A stretch of DNA of 64,000 bases from Levilactobacillus lanxiensis (GCF_016861655.1 NZ_BOLN01000002.1:186001-250000); one strand, 5' to 3'; shown: positions 26,349 through 35,595, counted from the stretch's first letter. Notes: generated from the letters alone by a model not told the origin. Program-made: numbers and translations.

Positions 26349-27812
26349 CTAGATTTGCGCGATAAATGCGTCCAGGGCTGCTTGGCCCTTGGCGTCGCGC
26401 TTGAAGACGCCGGCGTCGGCCAACACCCGAGCAAACACATCACCAATTGCTTGGTGCAAAACAGCCGTAACGTTCTCTGGCGTCACCTTGTTGTTTTGCT
26501 TGATGTCATCGGCCCAAGCCTTGTGCATGTCGACCATCTCATTAGGTTGGTCAAGTAAGTACTTCGTGACTTCCGCCATTTCGTCCTTGAGTCGTGCTGG
26601 CAGGATGGCCCGCCCCATGACTTCGATCAACCCAATATTTTCCTTCTTGATGTGTTGGACATCCTGATGTGGGTGGAAAATGCCGTCAGGATACTTGTCT
26701 GACGTTTGGTTGTCTCGCAGGACTAAATCCAAAACGTAGTCGGCACCGTCACGGTACGCGATTGGCGTAATCGTGTGATGGCGCGTATCCCCGGTGTAGG
26801 CCCGGACATCCACGGATTCATCTGAGTAACCGATCCAGCTGTTCAGCACCTTGGTAGCGGCGTTGATCAGGGGTTCTGGCTGACTCCCGGTCAACCGGAT
26901 ATCGGTCATTGGCCAGTTAACGACCCCAGCCTTGACCCCGGCAACACCGAGATCAATTTCCCGGTCGATGCCAGCCTTCATCATTGGGAAGGTGTGCTTC
27001 CCACCTTGGTAATGGTCATGCGTCAACATGGAGCCCCCAACGATTGGCAAATCGGCGTTACTGCCGACAAAGTAGGTTGGCAGCGTCCGGACGATTTCCA
27101 ACAGGTTGGTAAACGTGTGTTGGTTGATAACCATTGGCCGGTGTTCTTTGGCCAAGAAGATGGCGTGTTCTGAGAAGTAGGCGTATGGGGAGTACTGGAA
27201 GCCCCAGGTTTCGCCGCCCAGCATCATCCGGATGATCCGGTGATTGCTACGAGCGGGATAGCCTAAACGGCCCAAGTACCCTTCGTTGGTCATGCACAGT
27301 TGGTCCAGTGGGTAGCTGGTACTCTTCTGGGTCAAAGCTGCAGCGATGGCCTTGGGGTCCTTTTCCGGCTTCGACAGGTTGATGGTGATTTCTAATTCAC
27401 CAGCGGGTGTCTTGGCTGGGAAGACCACATTTTTGGCAATGTTGCGCGTCTTAATGTAGTTGTTGGCTTGGCTCAACTGGTAGAACCAGTCGGTCGCCTT
27501 GCTAGGACTCTCTTGATACCGGTCCCAGAAACCGCGGTTGAGTGCGGATGGGAGTGGCGTCATGAAGTCCATCAATTGCGATTCCAAGATTTCCTTGGGA
27601 CTTGGTGAGTCTTCGATTTTACCGTTAGCGATGGCCGTTTCGATCATGGCGTTAACCAGGTCGATGGGTTCGTCGGAAGCAGCCGCACGGGCCACGCCGT
27701 CACCGATCAAGGCGAAGATGCGGTTCGTCACGTACTGCCGGTCCAGTTCCGTGTAGGGCGCTGGAGAGGAAACAATATGATCAATGAACGTTTGAATTGT
27801 GTCTTTAGCCAT
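26349..27812 (-). CDS. galT: UDP-glucose-hexose-1-phosphate uridylyltransferase, class II
   Basis: A 487-aa Gram-positive (class II) GalT. It exchanges UDP between UDP-glucose and galactose-1-phosphate, the central Leloir step. GGSMLTHDHYQGGKHTFPMM holds the HxH-type nucleotidyl motif (HDHYQGG), and IFHPHQDVQHIKKENIGLIE is the conserved C-terminal block. The length fits the family. It begins 2 bp after the galE stop, so the two are translationally linked. GGGAGA lies upstream of the ATG at 27812. No clear terminator was found after it; a type A element follows the stop. Confidence 0.95.
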   Translation of the reverse strand: MAKDTIQTFIDHIVSSPAPYTELDRQYVTNRIFALIGDGVARAAASDEPIDLVNAMIETAIANGKIEDSPSPKEILESQLMDFMTPLPSALNRGFWDRYQESPSKATDWFYQLSQANNYIKTRNIAKNVVFPAKTPAGELEITINLSKPEKDPKAIAAALTQKSTSYPLDQLCMTNEGYLGRLGYPARSNHRIIRMMLGGETWGFQYSPYAYFSEHAIFLAKEHRPMVINQHTFTNLLEIVRTLPTYFVGSNADLPIVGGSMLTHDHYQGGKHTFPMMKAGIDREIDLGVAGVKAGVVNWPMTDIRLTGSQPEPLINAATKVLNSWIGYSDESVDVRAYTGDTRHHTITPIAYRDGADYVLDLVLRDNQTSDKYPDGIFHPHQDVQHIKKENIGLIEVMGRAILPARLKDEMAEVTKYLLDQPNEMVDMHKAWADDIKQNNKVTPENVTAVLHQAIGDVFARVLADAGVFKRDAKGQAALDAFIAQI

Positions 27813-27814
27813 AA

Positions 27815-28816
27815 TTACTTCGTCTCCCGGTCGTTGTAGCCTTGTGGATGCGTTTGCTTCCAGTTCCAGGCCGTCCGAATGATGTCCTCAACGTTGTCAA
27901 ATTGTGGCTTCCAGTTCAAGACTTCACGGGCCTTGTCACTAGCCGCAATCAAAGTACTTGGGTCACCGGCACGACGAGGGGCCATCTTAGCAGGAATTTC
28001 CTTACCCGTCACTTTACGAGCGGCTTCCAGCATTTCCTTGTTGGAGAACCCAGTTGAAGAACCGAGGTTAAAGGCATTGCTGTCGTGACCGGCCTTCAGG
28101 TATTCCAGGGCTAAAATGTGGGCATCGGCTAAATCAACGACGTGCACGTAGTCCCGAACGTTGGTGCCGTCCTTGGTTGGGTAATCGCTACCGAAGATGG
28201 ATAATTCCTTCCGTTCGCCAGCGGCAACCTGCAAGATGATTGGAACCAAGTGGGTTTCTGGATGGTGGTCTTCACCAATGCTGCCGTCTTCCTTAGCACC
28301 GGCAACGTTGAAGTAGCGTAAAGCCACAAACTTGATGCCGTAAGCCTTGTCGGACCAGCCCATGATCTTTTCCATCATCAGCTTGCTTTCACCATAAGGA
28401 TTGGTTGGGATTTGAGGATCCGTTTCCTTGATTGGGATTTGCTTGGGTTCACCGTAAGTTGCGGCGGTTGAAGAGAAGACAATCCGCTTCACGTTGTGCT
28501 TGTTCATGACTTCCAGTAAGGAAACCATGCCGGCCGTGTTGTTGTCAAAGTACTTCAATGGCTTTTCCATGGATTCAGGAACCACGGAGAAGGCGGCGAA
28601 GTGAATAACCCCTTCGATGTCTTCCTTATCAAAGACGTCGTTCAGGAATTTTTGATCCCGCACGTCTCCTTCGTAGAAGCGTGCCTTGCTGTTAACTGCG
28701 GCGCGGTGACCCGTAACCAAGTTATCAACTACGGCGACATCGTAACCCTTTTCTACTAAACGATCTACGGCGTGGGAGCCGATGTAACCGGCACCACCTA
28801 AGACTAAAACTGTCAT
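27815..28816 (-). CDS. galE: UDP-glucose 4-epimerase
   Basis: A 333-aa extended short-chain dehydrogenase. [20 protein letters not shown] is the N-terminal NAD-binding GxxGxx[21 protein letters not shown] and [12 protein letters not shown] carry the catalytic Ser and YxxxK. It interconverts UDP-galactose and UDP-glucose. GAGGAGG lies 6-9 nt before the ATG. It forms an operon with galT. galK lies upstream on the same strand but 540 bp away, with a fold-back element and a 15-bp hairpin between them. Confidence 0.96.
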   Translation of the reverse strand: MTVLVLGGAGYIGSHAVDRLVEKGYDVAVVDNLVTGHRAAVNSKARFYEGDVRDQKFLNDVFDKEDIEGVIHFAAFSVVPESMEKPLKYFDNNTAGMVSLLEVMNKHNVKRIVFSSTAATYGEPKQIPIKETDPQIPTNPYGESKLMMEKIMGWSDKAYGIKFVALRYFNVAGAKEDGSIGEDHHPETHLVPIILQVAAGERKELSIFGSDYPTKDGTNVRDYVHVVDLADAHILALEYLKAGHDSNAFNLGSSTGFSNKEMLEAARKVTGKEIPAKMAPRRAGDPSTLIAASDKAREVLNWKPQFDNVEDIIRTAWNWKQTHPQGYNDRETK

Positions 28817-28862
28817 TGATCAAATTCCTCCTCAATTATGTAGCGCCGCGATTGGCGGGTTT

Positions 28863-29052
28863 CGCCTACGGATGCTAGGTACTCCGCTCCTGTGGGGTGT
28901 TCCCCTGAAGCCTGAGGTGCGGTCTTCAGGGGCGGTTCAAAGCCTGATATAAACCATCAGTCTTTAAACGCGACCCGTGGTGTAAACCCGGAAATTCACC
29001 GGGCTAACGCCACCGACACAGGTGCTCCGTACCTAGCCTCCTACGGCTACGG
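28863..29052 (-). repeat. Fold-back element, type D
   Basis: Outer arms GCTAGGTACTCCG..CCTGTG and CACAGG..CTCCGTACCTAGC; P4 CCTGAAGCC/CGGTCTTCAGG; P2 CCCGGAAATTCACCGGG-like. It lies 46 bp upstream of the galE start. Confidence 0.85.
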
Positions 29053-29358
29053 CAACAACCACGGCTCACACGCACTCATTTCCCTGTTTGTGCGGCCTAC
29101 TTGGTTATCACCTTTCCACTAATCACTTTGCTTTGTGACATGTGTTTATTTTAAACTTGTTTGTTTTGGGTGTTAAGCTGTTTCGGTTTCTTGGTGGTTG
29201 TAACTATTTCTAGTCGTTAGGCCTCCACTGCCTCGTTGCCGAAACGTGCAACTAACGGGCAGTCGGTTCCGCTTAACCCCACTAGCCAAATAATCCAAAA
29301 CCGGGATTATCTGACTAGTGACGTTAATGCTCGCCGGCTAACCGCCCTTCGTTGCACT
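29053..29358. other. Rest of the galK-galE gap
   Basis: No gene. An AT-rich stretch at about 29120-29210 may hold a galE promoter (not resolved), followed by the hairpin at 29282-29318. Confidence 0.45.
29282..29318 (-). promoter_or_regulatory. 15-bp hairpin after galK
   Basis: CTAGCCAAATAATCC (29282-29296) and GGATTATCTGACTAG (29304-29318) pair at all 15 positions (counting G-T) around a 7-nt loop, 40 bp after the galK stop. There is no T run, so it may be a factor-dependent terminator or an RNA-processing or stability hairpin. Confidence 0.55.
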
Positions 29359-30528
29359 CTACTTTTCTAATTCCTTAGGGCCGTCTGCAATTTCTGCGAC
29401 GTAGAATTCTGCCTTGTGGCCGATGGTGTCTTCGTAGACCTTACCGACCTTTTCTTCGAAGTCCTTGACGTTAGCCTTCTTGACGATGGCAATGGCACAG
29501 CCACCGAAGCCGGCACCGGTCATCCGGGCACCTAAGACGCCTGGTTGCTTCCAAGCCGTTTCGACTAACGTGTCGAGTTCCTTACCGGTTACGGCAAAGT
29601 CGTAGTGCAAGGAAATGTGAGACGCGTTGACCAAGTGGCCAAAGCTTTCCAGGTCGTTGTCTTGCAGTGCCTTGAAGGCCTTCAACGTCCGTTGGTTTTC
29701 GAAGACGGCGTGACGGGCCCGCTTGATCAAGGTTTCATCGTTGATCAGGTAAGCGTTTTGGTCAAATTCGTCTTCGGTCAAGTCACCCAACGTCTTGATG
29801 TCGAGCTTCGTTTGCAAACGACGAAGGGCTTCTTCACATTGTGCCCGACGTTCGTTGTACTTGGAGTCCGTTAACTCACGGCGCTTCTTGGTGTTCATGA
29901 TGACAACCACGTTATCACCCAAGGCAAGCGGTGCGTATTCGTAGTCCATGGTGTTGGTATCCAAGAGAATGGCTTGGTCCTTCTTACCCATGCCGATAGC
30001 AAATTGGTCCATGATCCCGGTGTTCAAACCGAAGTAATCATTTTCAACTTGTTGGCCGACCTTAACCATTTCAACTTCATCTAACTTCATGCCATAAGCG
30101 GCGTGGAGAATTTCACCCATCAACATTTCCATTGATGCGGATGAAGACAAGCCGGAAGCATCTGGTAAGTTCCCGTGAACAAAGAGGTCAAAGCCATGGT
30201 CGATGGTTAAGTTTTGCTTAGCCAGCTCGAACAGCATACCCTTCAGGTAGTTGGCCCAGTTGTCAGCCTTGTTAAAAGCAAGGTCGTCCAGTGAGAACGT
30301 TAACATTCCGGCGTCTGGCACATTGGCCGAGTAAACGCGGAATTCCTTGTCATCACGGGCTGAGTAAGCGGCGTAGGTTCCCATGCTGATGGCAGCTGGG
30401 AAGACGTGCCCACCGTTGAAGTCGGTGTATTCACCGATCAAGTTGATTCGGCCGGGGGAGAAGAACACCCGTTGTGGTGCGACATCAAATTTTTCTTGGT
30501 ATTCAGTTGCTAAGCTGGCGAAATCCAT
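29359..30528 (-). CDS. galK: Galactokinase
   Basis: A 389-aa GHMP-family kinase that phosphorylates galactose to galactose-1-phosphate. SPGRINLIGEYTDFNGGHVF (residues about 24-43) is the galactose-binding signature. LPDASGLSSSASMEM is the ATP-binding GLSSSAS motif and MTGAGFGGCAIAI the third GHMP motif. AAGGAG precedes the ATG at 30528. It has its own strong promoter with a candidate operator beside it and a partial cre-like site upstream. A type C element lies beyond the promoter. Confidence 0.96.
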   Translation of the reverse strand: MDFASLATEYQEKFDVAPQRVFFSPGRINLIGEYTDFNGGHVFPAAISMGTYAAYSARDDKEFRVYSANVPDAGMLTFSLDDLAFNKADNWANYLKGMLFELAKQNLTIDHGFDLFVHGNLPDASGLSSSASMEMLMGEILHAAYGMKLDEVEMVKVGQQVENDYFGLNTGIMDQFAIGMGKKDQAILLDTNTMDYEYAPLALGDNVVVIMNTKKRRELTDSKYNERRAQCEEALRRLQTKLDIKTLGDLTEDEFDQNAYLINDETLIKRARHAVFENQRTLKAFKALQDNDLESFGHLVNASHISLHYDFAVTGKELDTLVETAWKQPGVLGARMTGAGFGGCAIAIVKKANVKDFEEKVGKVYEDTIGHKAEFYVAEIADGPKELEK

Positions 30529-30554
30529 GGCTATTAACTCCTTAATAAATTTTT

Positions 30555-30568
30555 AGTAAAACTTTACT
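30555..30568. promoter_or_regulatory. Candidate GalR operator at galK
   Basis: AGTAAA-AC-TTTACT is a perfect 6+2+6 inverted repeat between the galK -10 and the start codon. The half-site TTTAGTAAA recurs at 33262 and, reversed, upstream of galM. Confidence 0.5.
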
Positions 30569-30574
30569 GTAATT

Positions 30575-30603
30575 ATCATAGTCGCTTTTACTGCTAATGT
30601 CAA
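30575..30603 (-). promoter_or_regulatory. galK promoter
   Basis: Perfect TTGACA (30598-30603), 17-bp spacer, TATGAT (30575-30580) on the minus strand, 45 bp before the start. GAAGCGCTTTC at 30613-30623, just upstream, partly resembles a CcpA cre site. Confidence 0.85.
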
Positions 30604-30647
30604 CGATTTTATGAAGCGCTTTCTTTATTGCTACATAGTCCTCTGCA

Positions 30648-30836
30648 TTGCCTTACCGGGCGGTCAAAACGAACCGGAACGCTGTGGGCGGACACCCGGA
30701 GCCAAAGAGCGGTCTCCGGCATGCTTTGAACCTCTGAGAACCGAGTTTCAAAGACACCAGTTACCTAACCGGCCAGAACCGCCGCTAAGGTAACTCCCAC
30801 GGCTGAGTTCATTTTGACCACCCTCTCGGCTGATAT
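30648..30836 (-). repeat. Fold-back element, type C
   Basis: Outer arms GGGCGGTCAAAACGAAC and GTTCATTTTGACCACCC; P4 CCGGAGCC/CGGTCTCCGG; P3 CTTTGAACC/GTTTCAAAG; P2 AGTTACCTAACCGG/CCGCTAAGGTAACT. It sits upstream of the galK promoter. Confidence 0.87.
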
Positions 30837-30889
30837 TGTGTCCGCACGTAGCTGCTTCTTTCCTCCCGATAACAGGTTTCTACTGTCTG

Positions 30890-30950
30890 CCGCCGTTCCC
30901 GACGGTGAGCTACTACAACTGGCCTACTTTCACCAGCCCTACGGCTATCG
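30890..30950 (-). repeat. Deleted remnant of a type B element
   Basis: GCCGTTCCCGACGGTGAGC (B core end) is joined to CTGGCCTACTTTCACCAGCC plus CTACGGCT (outer right arm), with the middle lost. Lies in the galK-symporter gap. Confidence 0.5.
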
Positions 30951-31110
30951 TTGCGGTTCGTGGCAACAAATCATCTTCATTATTCATTGATCATACAGCT
31001 CTCAAAACGGCAAACTGAACGCAATTTTTCAATAGGTAATAGCGTCAGTTTTAATCATTAGAGTGAATCGACTGAAGAAATGTTTTCATCCCATTTAGTA
31101 ATCCCAGGCA

Positions 31111-31245
31111 GTGTGAGTGGGAGCCGGAGGTAGCTGGATAGCGAATTCTGTGTCGGTGTTCTTGAAACGAGCGGGTTTCTCGGTTCTAGAACACGACCCG
31201 TGGCCCTAACGACCGCAGGCGGGAACGCCCTCCCCCACGCACACT
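31111..31245 (+). repeat. Fold-back element, type D, partial
   Basis: GTGTGAGTGGGAG/CTCCCCCACGCACAC outer stem, GGAGGTAGCTGGATAGCG left arm and a P2 hairpin around TTCTTGAAACGAGCGGG; P3 and P4 are lost. It lies beyond the symporter terminator. Confidence 0.7.
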
Positions 31246-31249
31246 GGCT

Positions 31250-31283
31250 AAAAGAAAAACCCTAGGAGAAAACCTCCCAGGGC
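31250..31283 (-). terminator. Intrinsic terminator of the GPH symporter gene
   Basis: Leftward, CCCTGGGAG pairs with CTCCTAGGG around GTTTT, then TTTTTCTTTT. It is 13 bp after the stop, before the element. Confidence 0.85.
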
Positions 31284-31295
31284 TCACATTTAACA

Positions 31296-32741
31296 TTAGT
31301 CTTCAGTTGCGGATTCAGCCTTTTCTTCGGCTTCTTCTTCAACTTTTTCAGTTTCTAGTTTAGATTCCAGTTCCTTAACGATTTCAGCATGCTTCTTTTC
31401 TGACAAGGTGACCTTGAATTGGTAAATCAGGGCAGCCACGATCAGTAAGATCATTGGCATGTAGAAGATGAAGGAATGGAAGACGAACATCCCGTGAGCG
31501 GTAATGTCGCTAGGCTTAGCGTTACCGGTCATGCCGGCGTGCACAGCGGCCAGCACAACGATCCCCGTTGAGAAGGCCCCAGCTAATTTATCGATCAAAG
31601 GACGAACAGACAAGGTGACGGATTCGTTCCGCGTGCCGTTCTTCCATTGCCCGTATTCCACACTGTCGGTGATGGTCATCAAGGCAGCTAAGAAGATCAT
31701 TGGGTATGGGAAGAAGAAGATGGCGTCGGCAATGTACATCATGATGGCACTGCTACCGGCAAGGTTAAACAGAATGTAACCAACCAGCATCATGCAGATA
31801 CCGCCGATGTAAACACCTTTACGCGTAATCTTGGAAACGATGATTGGGAACAATGGTACGGAGAGAATCCCCAGAATAGCGGTGACAATCCCGATAACAC
31901 TGTAAGCAGCGGCGTTCCCGATAACGTAACGGAAGTAGTAGATCAACAGTGAGTTGGTAACCACGTAGCTTAAGGCAAACAACAGGTATGAGAAACCTAA
32001 CCACATCAATTGGTCATTTTCACCAATAACCTTGAAGACATCGCGGAACCGTGTCCGTTCAGTGTTTTCCCGAATCAAGCTGGTAGTTTCCTTAGTCCCA
32101 AAGAAGGTTGCCAAGGCACCTAACAGTGAAACTAACCCGATAACCGTTGCAAACCCTAACCAACCGGCACGGGTTTGGGTACTGCCGTGAGTGCCTGAGA
32201 ACTGTTGTGAGAAGTAGATAACCAATGGGGTAACGACAATGATAACCCCTTGAGAACCCAAGGTAGAACCGAAACGACCAACCGTCCCGAACTTGTTACG
32301 AACCTTGGTATCAACACTCAAAGCAGGTAACATGGACCAGAAGGAAATGTCTTTGAATGAATAGAAGATATCCATGATGACGAAGACAATCCCAAAGAGC
32401 ATGAAGTACATGGATGAGTTGGAGTCCGCTAACCCAAACAGGCTAGAGAACATCAGGATCAACCCAGCGGAACTAACGATAGCCCCGGCAAGCAGCCAAG
32501 GTTTAAACTTACCCATTTTGGTATTGGTGTTATCAACCATCCCACCAATCATGGGGTCAAAAGCAATTTCAATTAAACGAATAATAACAACCATCGAGGT
32601 AACGATTCCGGCTTCAGCAGCGGAACCCTTGCCAACGAACAGCGCACTGGTAACAAAAATAGCAAAATAAGTATTTAGGGTTGCGTAGAAGGCATCGTGA
32701 CCGAACGCCCCCAAAGCATATGAGACATATTGCTTAATCAT
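31296..32741 (-). CDS. GPH-family sugar:cation symporter
   Basis: A 481-aa transporter of the glycoside-pentoside-hexuronide family (MelB/LacS/XylP-like, PF13347) with about 12 membrane helices. YVSYALGAFGHDAFYATLNT opens TM1, and EIAFDPMIGGMVDNTNTKMG is the family cation/sugar loop in TM2. It lacks the C-terminal IIA domain of LacS and ends in an acidic tail (EKVEEEAEEKAESATED). It probably imports galactose or a galactoside, judged from the surrounding Leloir genes. I chose the ATG at 32741 (MIKQYVSY), with AAAGGTG upstream. It lies 62 bp after the 81-aa gene, probably in one transcript. Confidence 0.85.
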   Translation of the reverse strand: MIKQYVSYALGAFGHDAFYATLNTYFAIFVTSALFVGKGSAAEAGIVTSMVVIIRLIEIAFDPMIGGMVDNTNTKMGKFKPWLLAGAIVSSAGLILMFSSLFGLADSNSSMYFMLFGIVFVIMDIFYSFKDISFWSMLPALSVDTKVRNKFGTVGRFGSTLGSQGVIIVVTPLVIYFSQQFSGTHGSTQTRAGWLGFATVIGLVSLLGALATFFGTKETTSLIRENTERTRFRDVFKVIGENDQLMWLGFSYLLFALSYVVTNSLLIYYFRYVIGNAAAYSVIGIVTAILGILSVPLFPIIVSKITRKGVYIGGICMMLVGYILFNLAGSSAIMMYIADAIFFFPYPMIFLAALMTITDSVEYGQWKNGTRNESVTLSVRPLIDKLAGAFSTGIVVLAAVHAGMTGNAKPSDITAHGMFVFHSFIFYMPMILLIVAALIYQFKVTLSEKKHAEIVKELESKLETEKVEEEAEEKAESATED

Positions 32742-32803
32742 TTTCTGTTTCACACCTTTCAACGGGAGAAATGTTGCAGACAATTAACGGCGACCACTTA
32801 GTC

Positions 32804-33049
32804 TTAGTGGTACCGGTGTTCAATGATCTTGGAAAGAACTTCTTCCCGTTGCTGAGCCTTCGCCATATCGAACTGGGATTCTTCCAGCCGGTTAAAGTCT
32901 TGGGCCAATAACGTTGCTTCCAGGTAAAGGGTCAGTTGCCGTTTGATGTACAACTTGTTTTCTTCATCTGGATATTGTGCGTTCCCGCCCAATACCGCAG
33001 CAGCAAACTTCGCTGGGTCCAACGTAATCTTTTCATCCTTCTTAGCCAT
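32804..33049 (-). CDS. Small conserved-looking protein, 81 aa
   Basis: The protein begins MAKKDEKITLDPAKFAAAVL and is hydrophilic and helical (LTLYLEATLLAQDFNRLEES, EEVLSKIIEHRYH). I do not recognise it. The ATG at 33049 has GAGGTG 8 nt before it; a longer frame start at 33109 lies inside the leader and is not supported. It is the first gene of the transcript leading to the sugar symporter and sits behind a catabolite-regulated promoter, so a role in sugar uptake or its control is plausible but unproven. Confidence 0.65.
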   Translation of the reverse strand: MAKKDEKITLDPAKFAAAVLGGNAQYPDEENKLYIKRQLTLYLEATLLAQDFNRLEESQFDMAKAQQREEVLSKIIEHRYH

Positions 33050-33123
33050 TTTGAAACACCTCTGTTTTCTAAAATAAAGTTTAGCTAAATCTGGTAAAAC
33101 CTGCGCCAACGGTTTAAGTAAAA

Positions 33124-33138
33124 TGTAAGCGCTTTACA
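33124..33138. promoter_or_regulatory. CcpA cre-like site
   Basis: TGTAAGCGCTTTACA, nearly palindromic, lies just downstream of the -10 of the symporter transcript, a typical roadblock position for carbon catabolite repression. Confidence 0.7.
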
Positions 33139-33144
33139 ATCATT

Positions 33145-33173
33145 ATTCTAAGGACATGTCCGGATAAATGCAA
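33145..33173 (-). promoter_or_regulatory. Promoter of the small gene-symporter transcript
   Basis: TTGCAT (33168-33173), 17-bp spacer, TAGAAT (33145-33150) on the minus strand, about 95 bp before the ATG at 33049. Confidence 0.65.
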
Positions 33174-33220
33174 CCACTTTCATTGTGTAAAAATATACTA
33201 ACTATTGATGAATCATGCAA

Positions 33221-33283
33221 TTGTAAGCGATTGCAACCGGTTGCTTTTTCTTGATAAAAAATTTAGTAAAGCACGTAGTAAAT
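33221..33283. promoter_or_regulatory. Operator cluster upstream of the symporter promoter
   Basis: TGTAAGCGATTGCA (33223-33236) matches cre TGWAANCGNTNWCA at 13 of 14. GCAACCGGTTGC is a perfect 12-bp palindrome straight after it. TTTAGTAAA at 33262 and TAGTAAA at 33277 match the candidate GalR half-site. A second palindrome, ACAACCGGTTGT, lies at 33375-33386. Confidence 0.6.
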
Positions 33284-33546
33284 ATCCAAAATCCCCTGTT
33301 TTTCACGAAAACAGTCAATCACCCGTTCTGAAAGTTTGTGAAAATGAACAGACCGAGGCGAAACTGTCGGCAACAACCGGTTGTCCTTTCCTTCTTCGGA
33401 ACGGTAACCAGTCACCTCGTCATGATTGCCGGATAAATTTCTGAATCCTAGCCACAACCAATGAACCCCAACAGCCAGTCTTCAAAACGCCAAGCCCATT
33501 TCCCCACCACTGATCGAATAGCTAGGCACGACCAATAAATACGCCA

Positions 33547-33602
33547 AAAGAAAAAACAGCCGCGCCGGCCCCCTCACAGAAGGACCAGTCACAGACTGTT
33601 CA
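33547..33602 (-). terminator. Intrinsic terminator of the phosphoglucomutase gene, beyond the element
   Basis: Leftward, AACAG pairs with CTGTT, with an inner TGGTCC/GGGGCC-type helix, followed by TTTTCTTTTGG. It lies beyond the type B core at 33661. Confidence 0.6.
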
Positions 33603-33660
33603 TGTACAACTTTATTGAATTAAATGCCCCCGACACGGAGAAGTTAAAGAGCTGATCCGT

Positions 33661-33845
33661 GTCAGTGACCAGAGGCGGGCCAAGTTGGCCAGCTGTGTCG
33701 GTGGTCTTGGCTGAGGTTCTTACTCAGCCTAGCCCACGGGACAACCTTTGAGACCGACCCTCAGGCTCAAAGTTGAGGTGAAAGCCCGCCCTTTGGCTGA
33801 AACCGGCCCCATAGCAGGGCACCTTGAGCCCGCCGCCGGGAACGA
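33661..33845 (+). repeat. Fold-back element, type B core
   Basis: GTCAGTGACCAGAGGCGGGCC to CCGCCGGGAACG, without outer arms. Its P4-side end is 16 bp after the phosphoglucomutase stop. Confidence 0.85.
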
Positions 33846-33861
33846 AATCAACACGCATCTG

Positions 33862-35595
33862 CTATTTAACGGAGTCGACGTATTGCTTGAGAGCGGACTC
33901 GTACCCTGCCAACCGCTTTTGTGCAGCGGCATCGGTCGTGTCACTGGTTCCGATGTAGAACTTGACCTTAGGTTCGGTCCCTGAAGGCCGGATGCAGATC
34001 CAGGTGCCATCGCTCAACCAGTACTTCAAGACGTTAGACTGGGGCAGATCAATCGTGCTGGTCGTGCCATCGGCTTCGGTCTTGGTGCTCGTCGAGAAGT
34101 CTTCCACCGTGTCAATCGTACTGTCGGCAAAGGACTTCGGCGCATTCTCACGGAACTCACTCATCAAGTGGGCCATTTGGTCAGCCCCATCGACGCCAGG
34201 GAATTCCTCAAATGTGGTCTTTTCAGCAAAGTAGCCGTAGGTCGCGTAGAGTTCTTCGATGCCGTCGTAAAGGGTCATCCCCCGCTGCTTGTAGTCGGCA
34301 GCGACTTCGGCCAAGAGCACCGTCGATTGGATGGCGTCCTTGTCCCGAACGAATGGCTTGATCAGGTAGCCGTAGCTTTCCTCGAAACCAAACAGGAAGG
34401 TGTGTTCATGAGTCGTTTCGTATTCGTGAATCTGTTCGGCGATAAACTTAAAGCCGGTCAGCACGTTCTTCATTTCAACGCCATAAGCGGCCGCAATCTT
34501 AGTGGCCAATTCGGTGGAAACGATGGACTTCACGACACGACTGTTGGCTGGCAACTGACCCGCTGCTTTGCGGGCTTTTAAAATGTAAGCCAACAAAATC
34601 GACGCAATCTGGTTCCCGGATAACAGTTGATATTCACCGTCTGGTTGGCGCACGGCAGCCCCTAACCGGTCGGCATCGGGGTCGGTGGCGACTAACAGGT
34701 CGGCGCCTTCCTTTTTCCCGAGGGCAATCGCCATATCAAAAGCCTGAGCGAACTCAGGGTTGGGAAATGGCACCGTTGGGAATTCAGGGTCAGCAATGGC
34801 TTGTTCGGGCACCATGGTGAAGTTTTCAAAACCAGCACCACGTAAGGCCCGTTCGCCAATCACCTTACCGGTCCCGTGGAGTGGCGTGTAGATCAACTTC
34901 ATGGTCTTCCCCACTGAGTGGACCAAATCGGCGTTGATGGTGACGCTCTCAACGTTCTTCAGGTAAGGCTGGTCAACGTTTTCACCGATGATCTGCAAGG
35001 TCTTAGCGGCCCGCAGTTCTTGTTCGTCGGCCACGGCAATCGCAAAGACATCCTTGGCGGAACGCACGAAATCGGTGATCATGTCAGAAGCCTTGGGTGG
35101 CATTTGCCCACCGTCTGGGCCGTAGATCTTAAACCCGTTGTATTGCTTAGGGTTGTGGCTGGCCGTGATCATGATACCCATTGCCGTGTTTAAATGCCGC
35201 ACCGCAAAGGACAGTTCGGGCGTGGGCCGCATGTCATCGAAGACGAAGCTAGGAATGTGGTGCGCACCCAAGACGTGAGCGGCCTCGTGGGCAAACTCAC
35301 GGGAGTGGTAACGGGAATCAAAGCTGATGGCAACCCCGCGTTGCTTGGTGGCGTCATCCAGGGTGTCCAGGTAACGGGCAACCCCTTCGGTAGCTTGACG
35401 AACGGTGTAAACGTTCATCTGACCGATACCGGGTCCCATCACGCCCCGCATCCCAGCGGTCCCAAAGCTCATGGGCGCCGTGAATGCGGCTTTCTTAGCG
35501 GCGTCATCAGTGGCGATGGCGTCCAGTTCATGCTTAATGTAAGGGATCATCGTTTGCTGTTGTTGCCAAACTTGATAATTATCTTGCCAACTCAT
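33862..35595 (-). CDS. pgm: Phosphoglucomutase (alpha-D-phosphohexomutase family)
   Basis: A 577-aa enzyme of the bacterial PGM/PMM class. ITASHNPKQYNGFKIYGPDG is the phosphoserine loop. ATDPDADRLGAAVR is the Mg-binding DxDxDR loop. FGFEESYGYLIKPFVRDKD binds the sugar, and CIRPSGTEPKVKFYIG binds the phosphate. It converts glucose-1-phosphate from the Leloir pathway to glucose-6-phosphate. The ATG at 35595 (MSWQDNYQVW) has AAGGAGA 9 nt before it; an upstream in-frame start is unsupported. It probably forms its own transcript. Confidence 0.93.
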   Translation of the reverse strand: MSWQDNYQVWQQQQTMIPYIKHELDAIATDDAAKKAAFTAPMSFGTAGMRGVMGPGIGQMNVYTVRQATEGVARYLDTLDDATKQRGVAISFDSRYHSREFAHEAAHVLGAHHIPSFVFDDMRPTPELSFAVRHLNTAMGIMITASHNPKQYNGFKIYGPDGGQMPPKASDMITDFVRSAKDVFAIAVADEQELRAAKTLQIIGENVDQPYLKNVESVTINADLVHSVGKTMKLIYTPLHGTGKVIGERALRGAGFENFTMVPEQAIADPEFPTVPFPNPEFAQAFDMAIALGKKEGADLLVATDPDADRLGAAVRQPDGEYQLLSGNQIASILLAYILKARKAAGQLPANSRVVKSIVSTELATKIAAAYGVEMKNVLTGFKFIAEQIHEYETTHEHTFLFGFEESYGYLIKPFVRDKDAIQSTVLLAEVAADYKQRGMTLYDGIEELYATYGYFAEKTTFEEFPGVDGADQMAHLMSEFRENAPKSFADSTIDTVEDFSTSTKTEADGTTSTIDLPQSNVLKYWLSDGTWICIRPSGTEPKVKFYIGTSDTTDAAAQKRLAGYESALKQYVDSVK

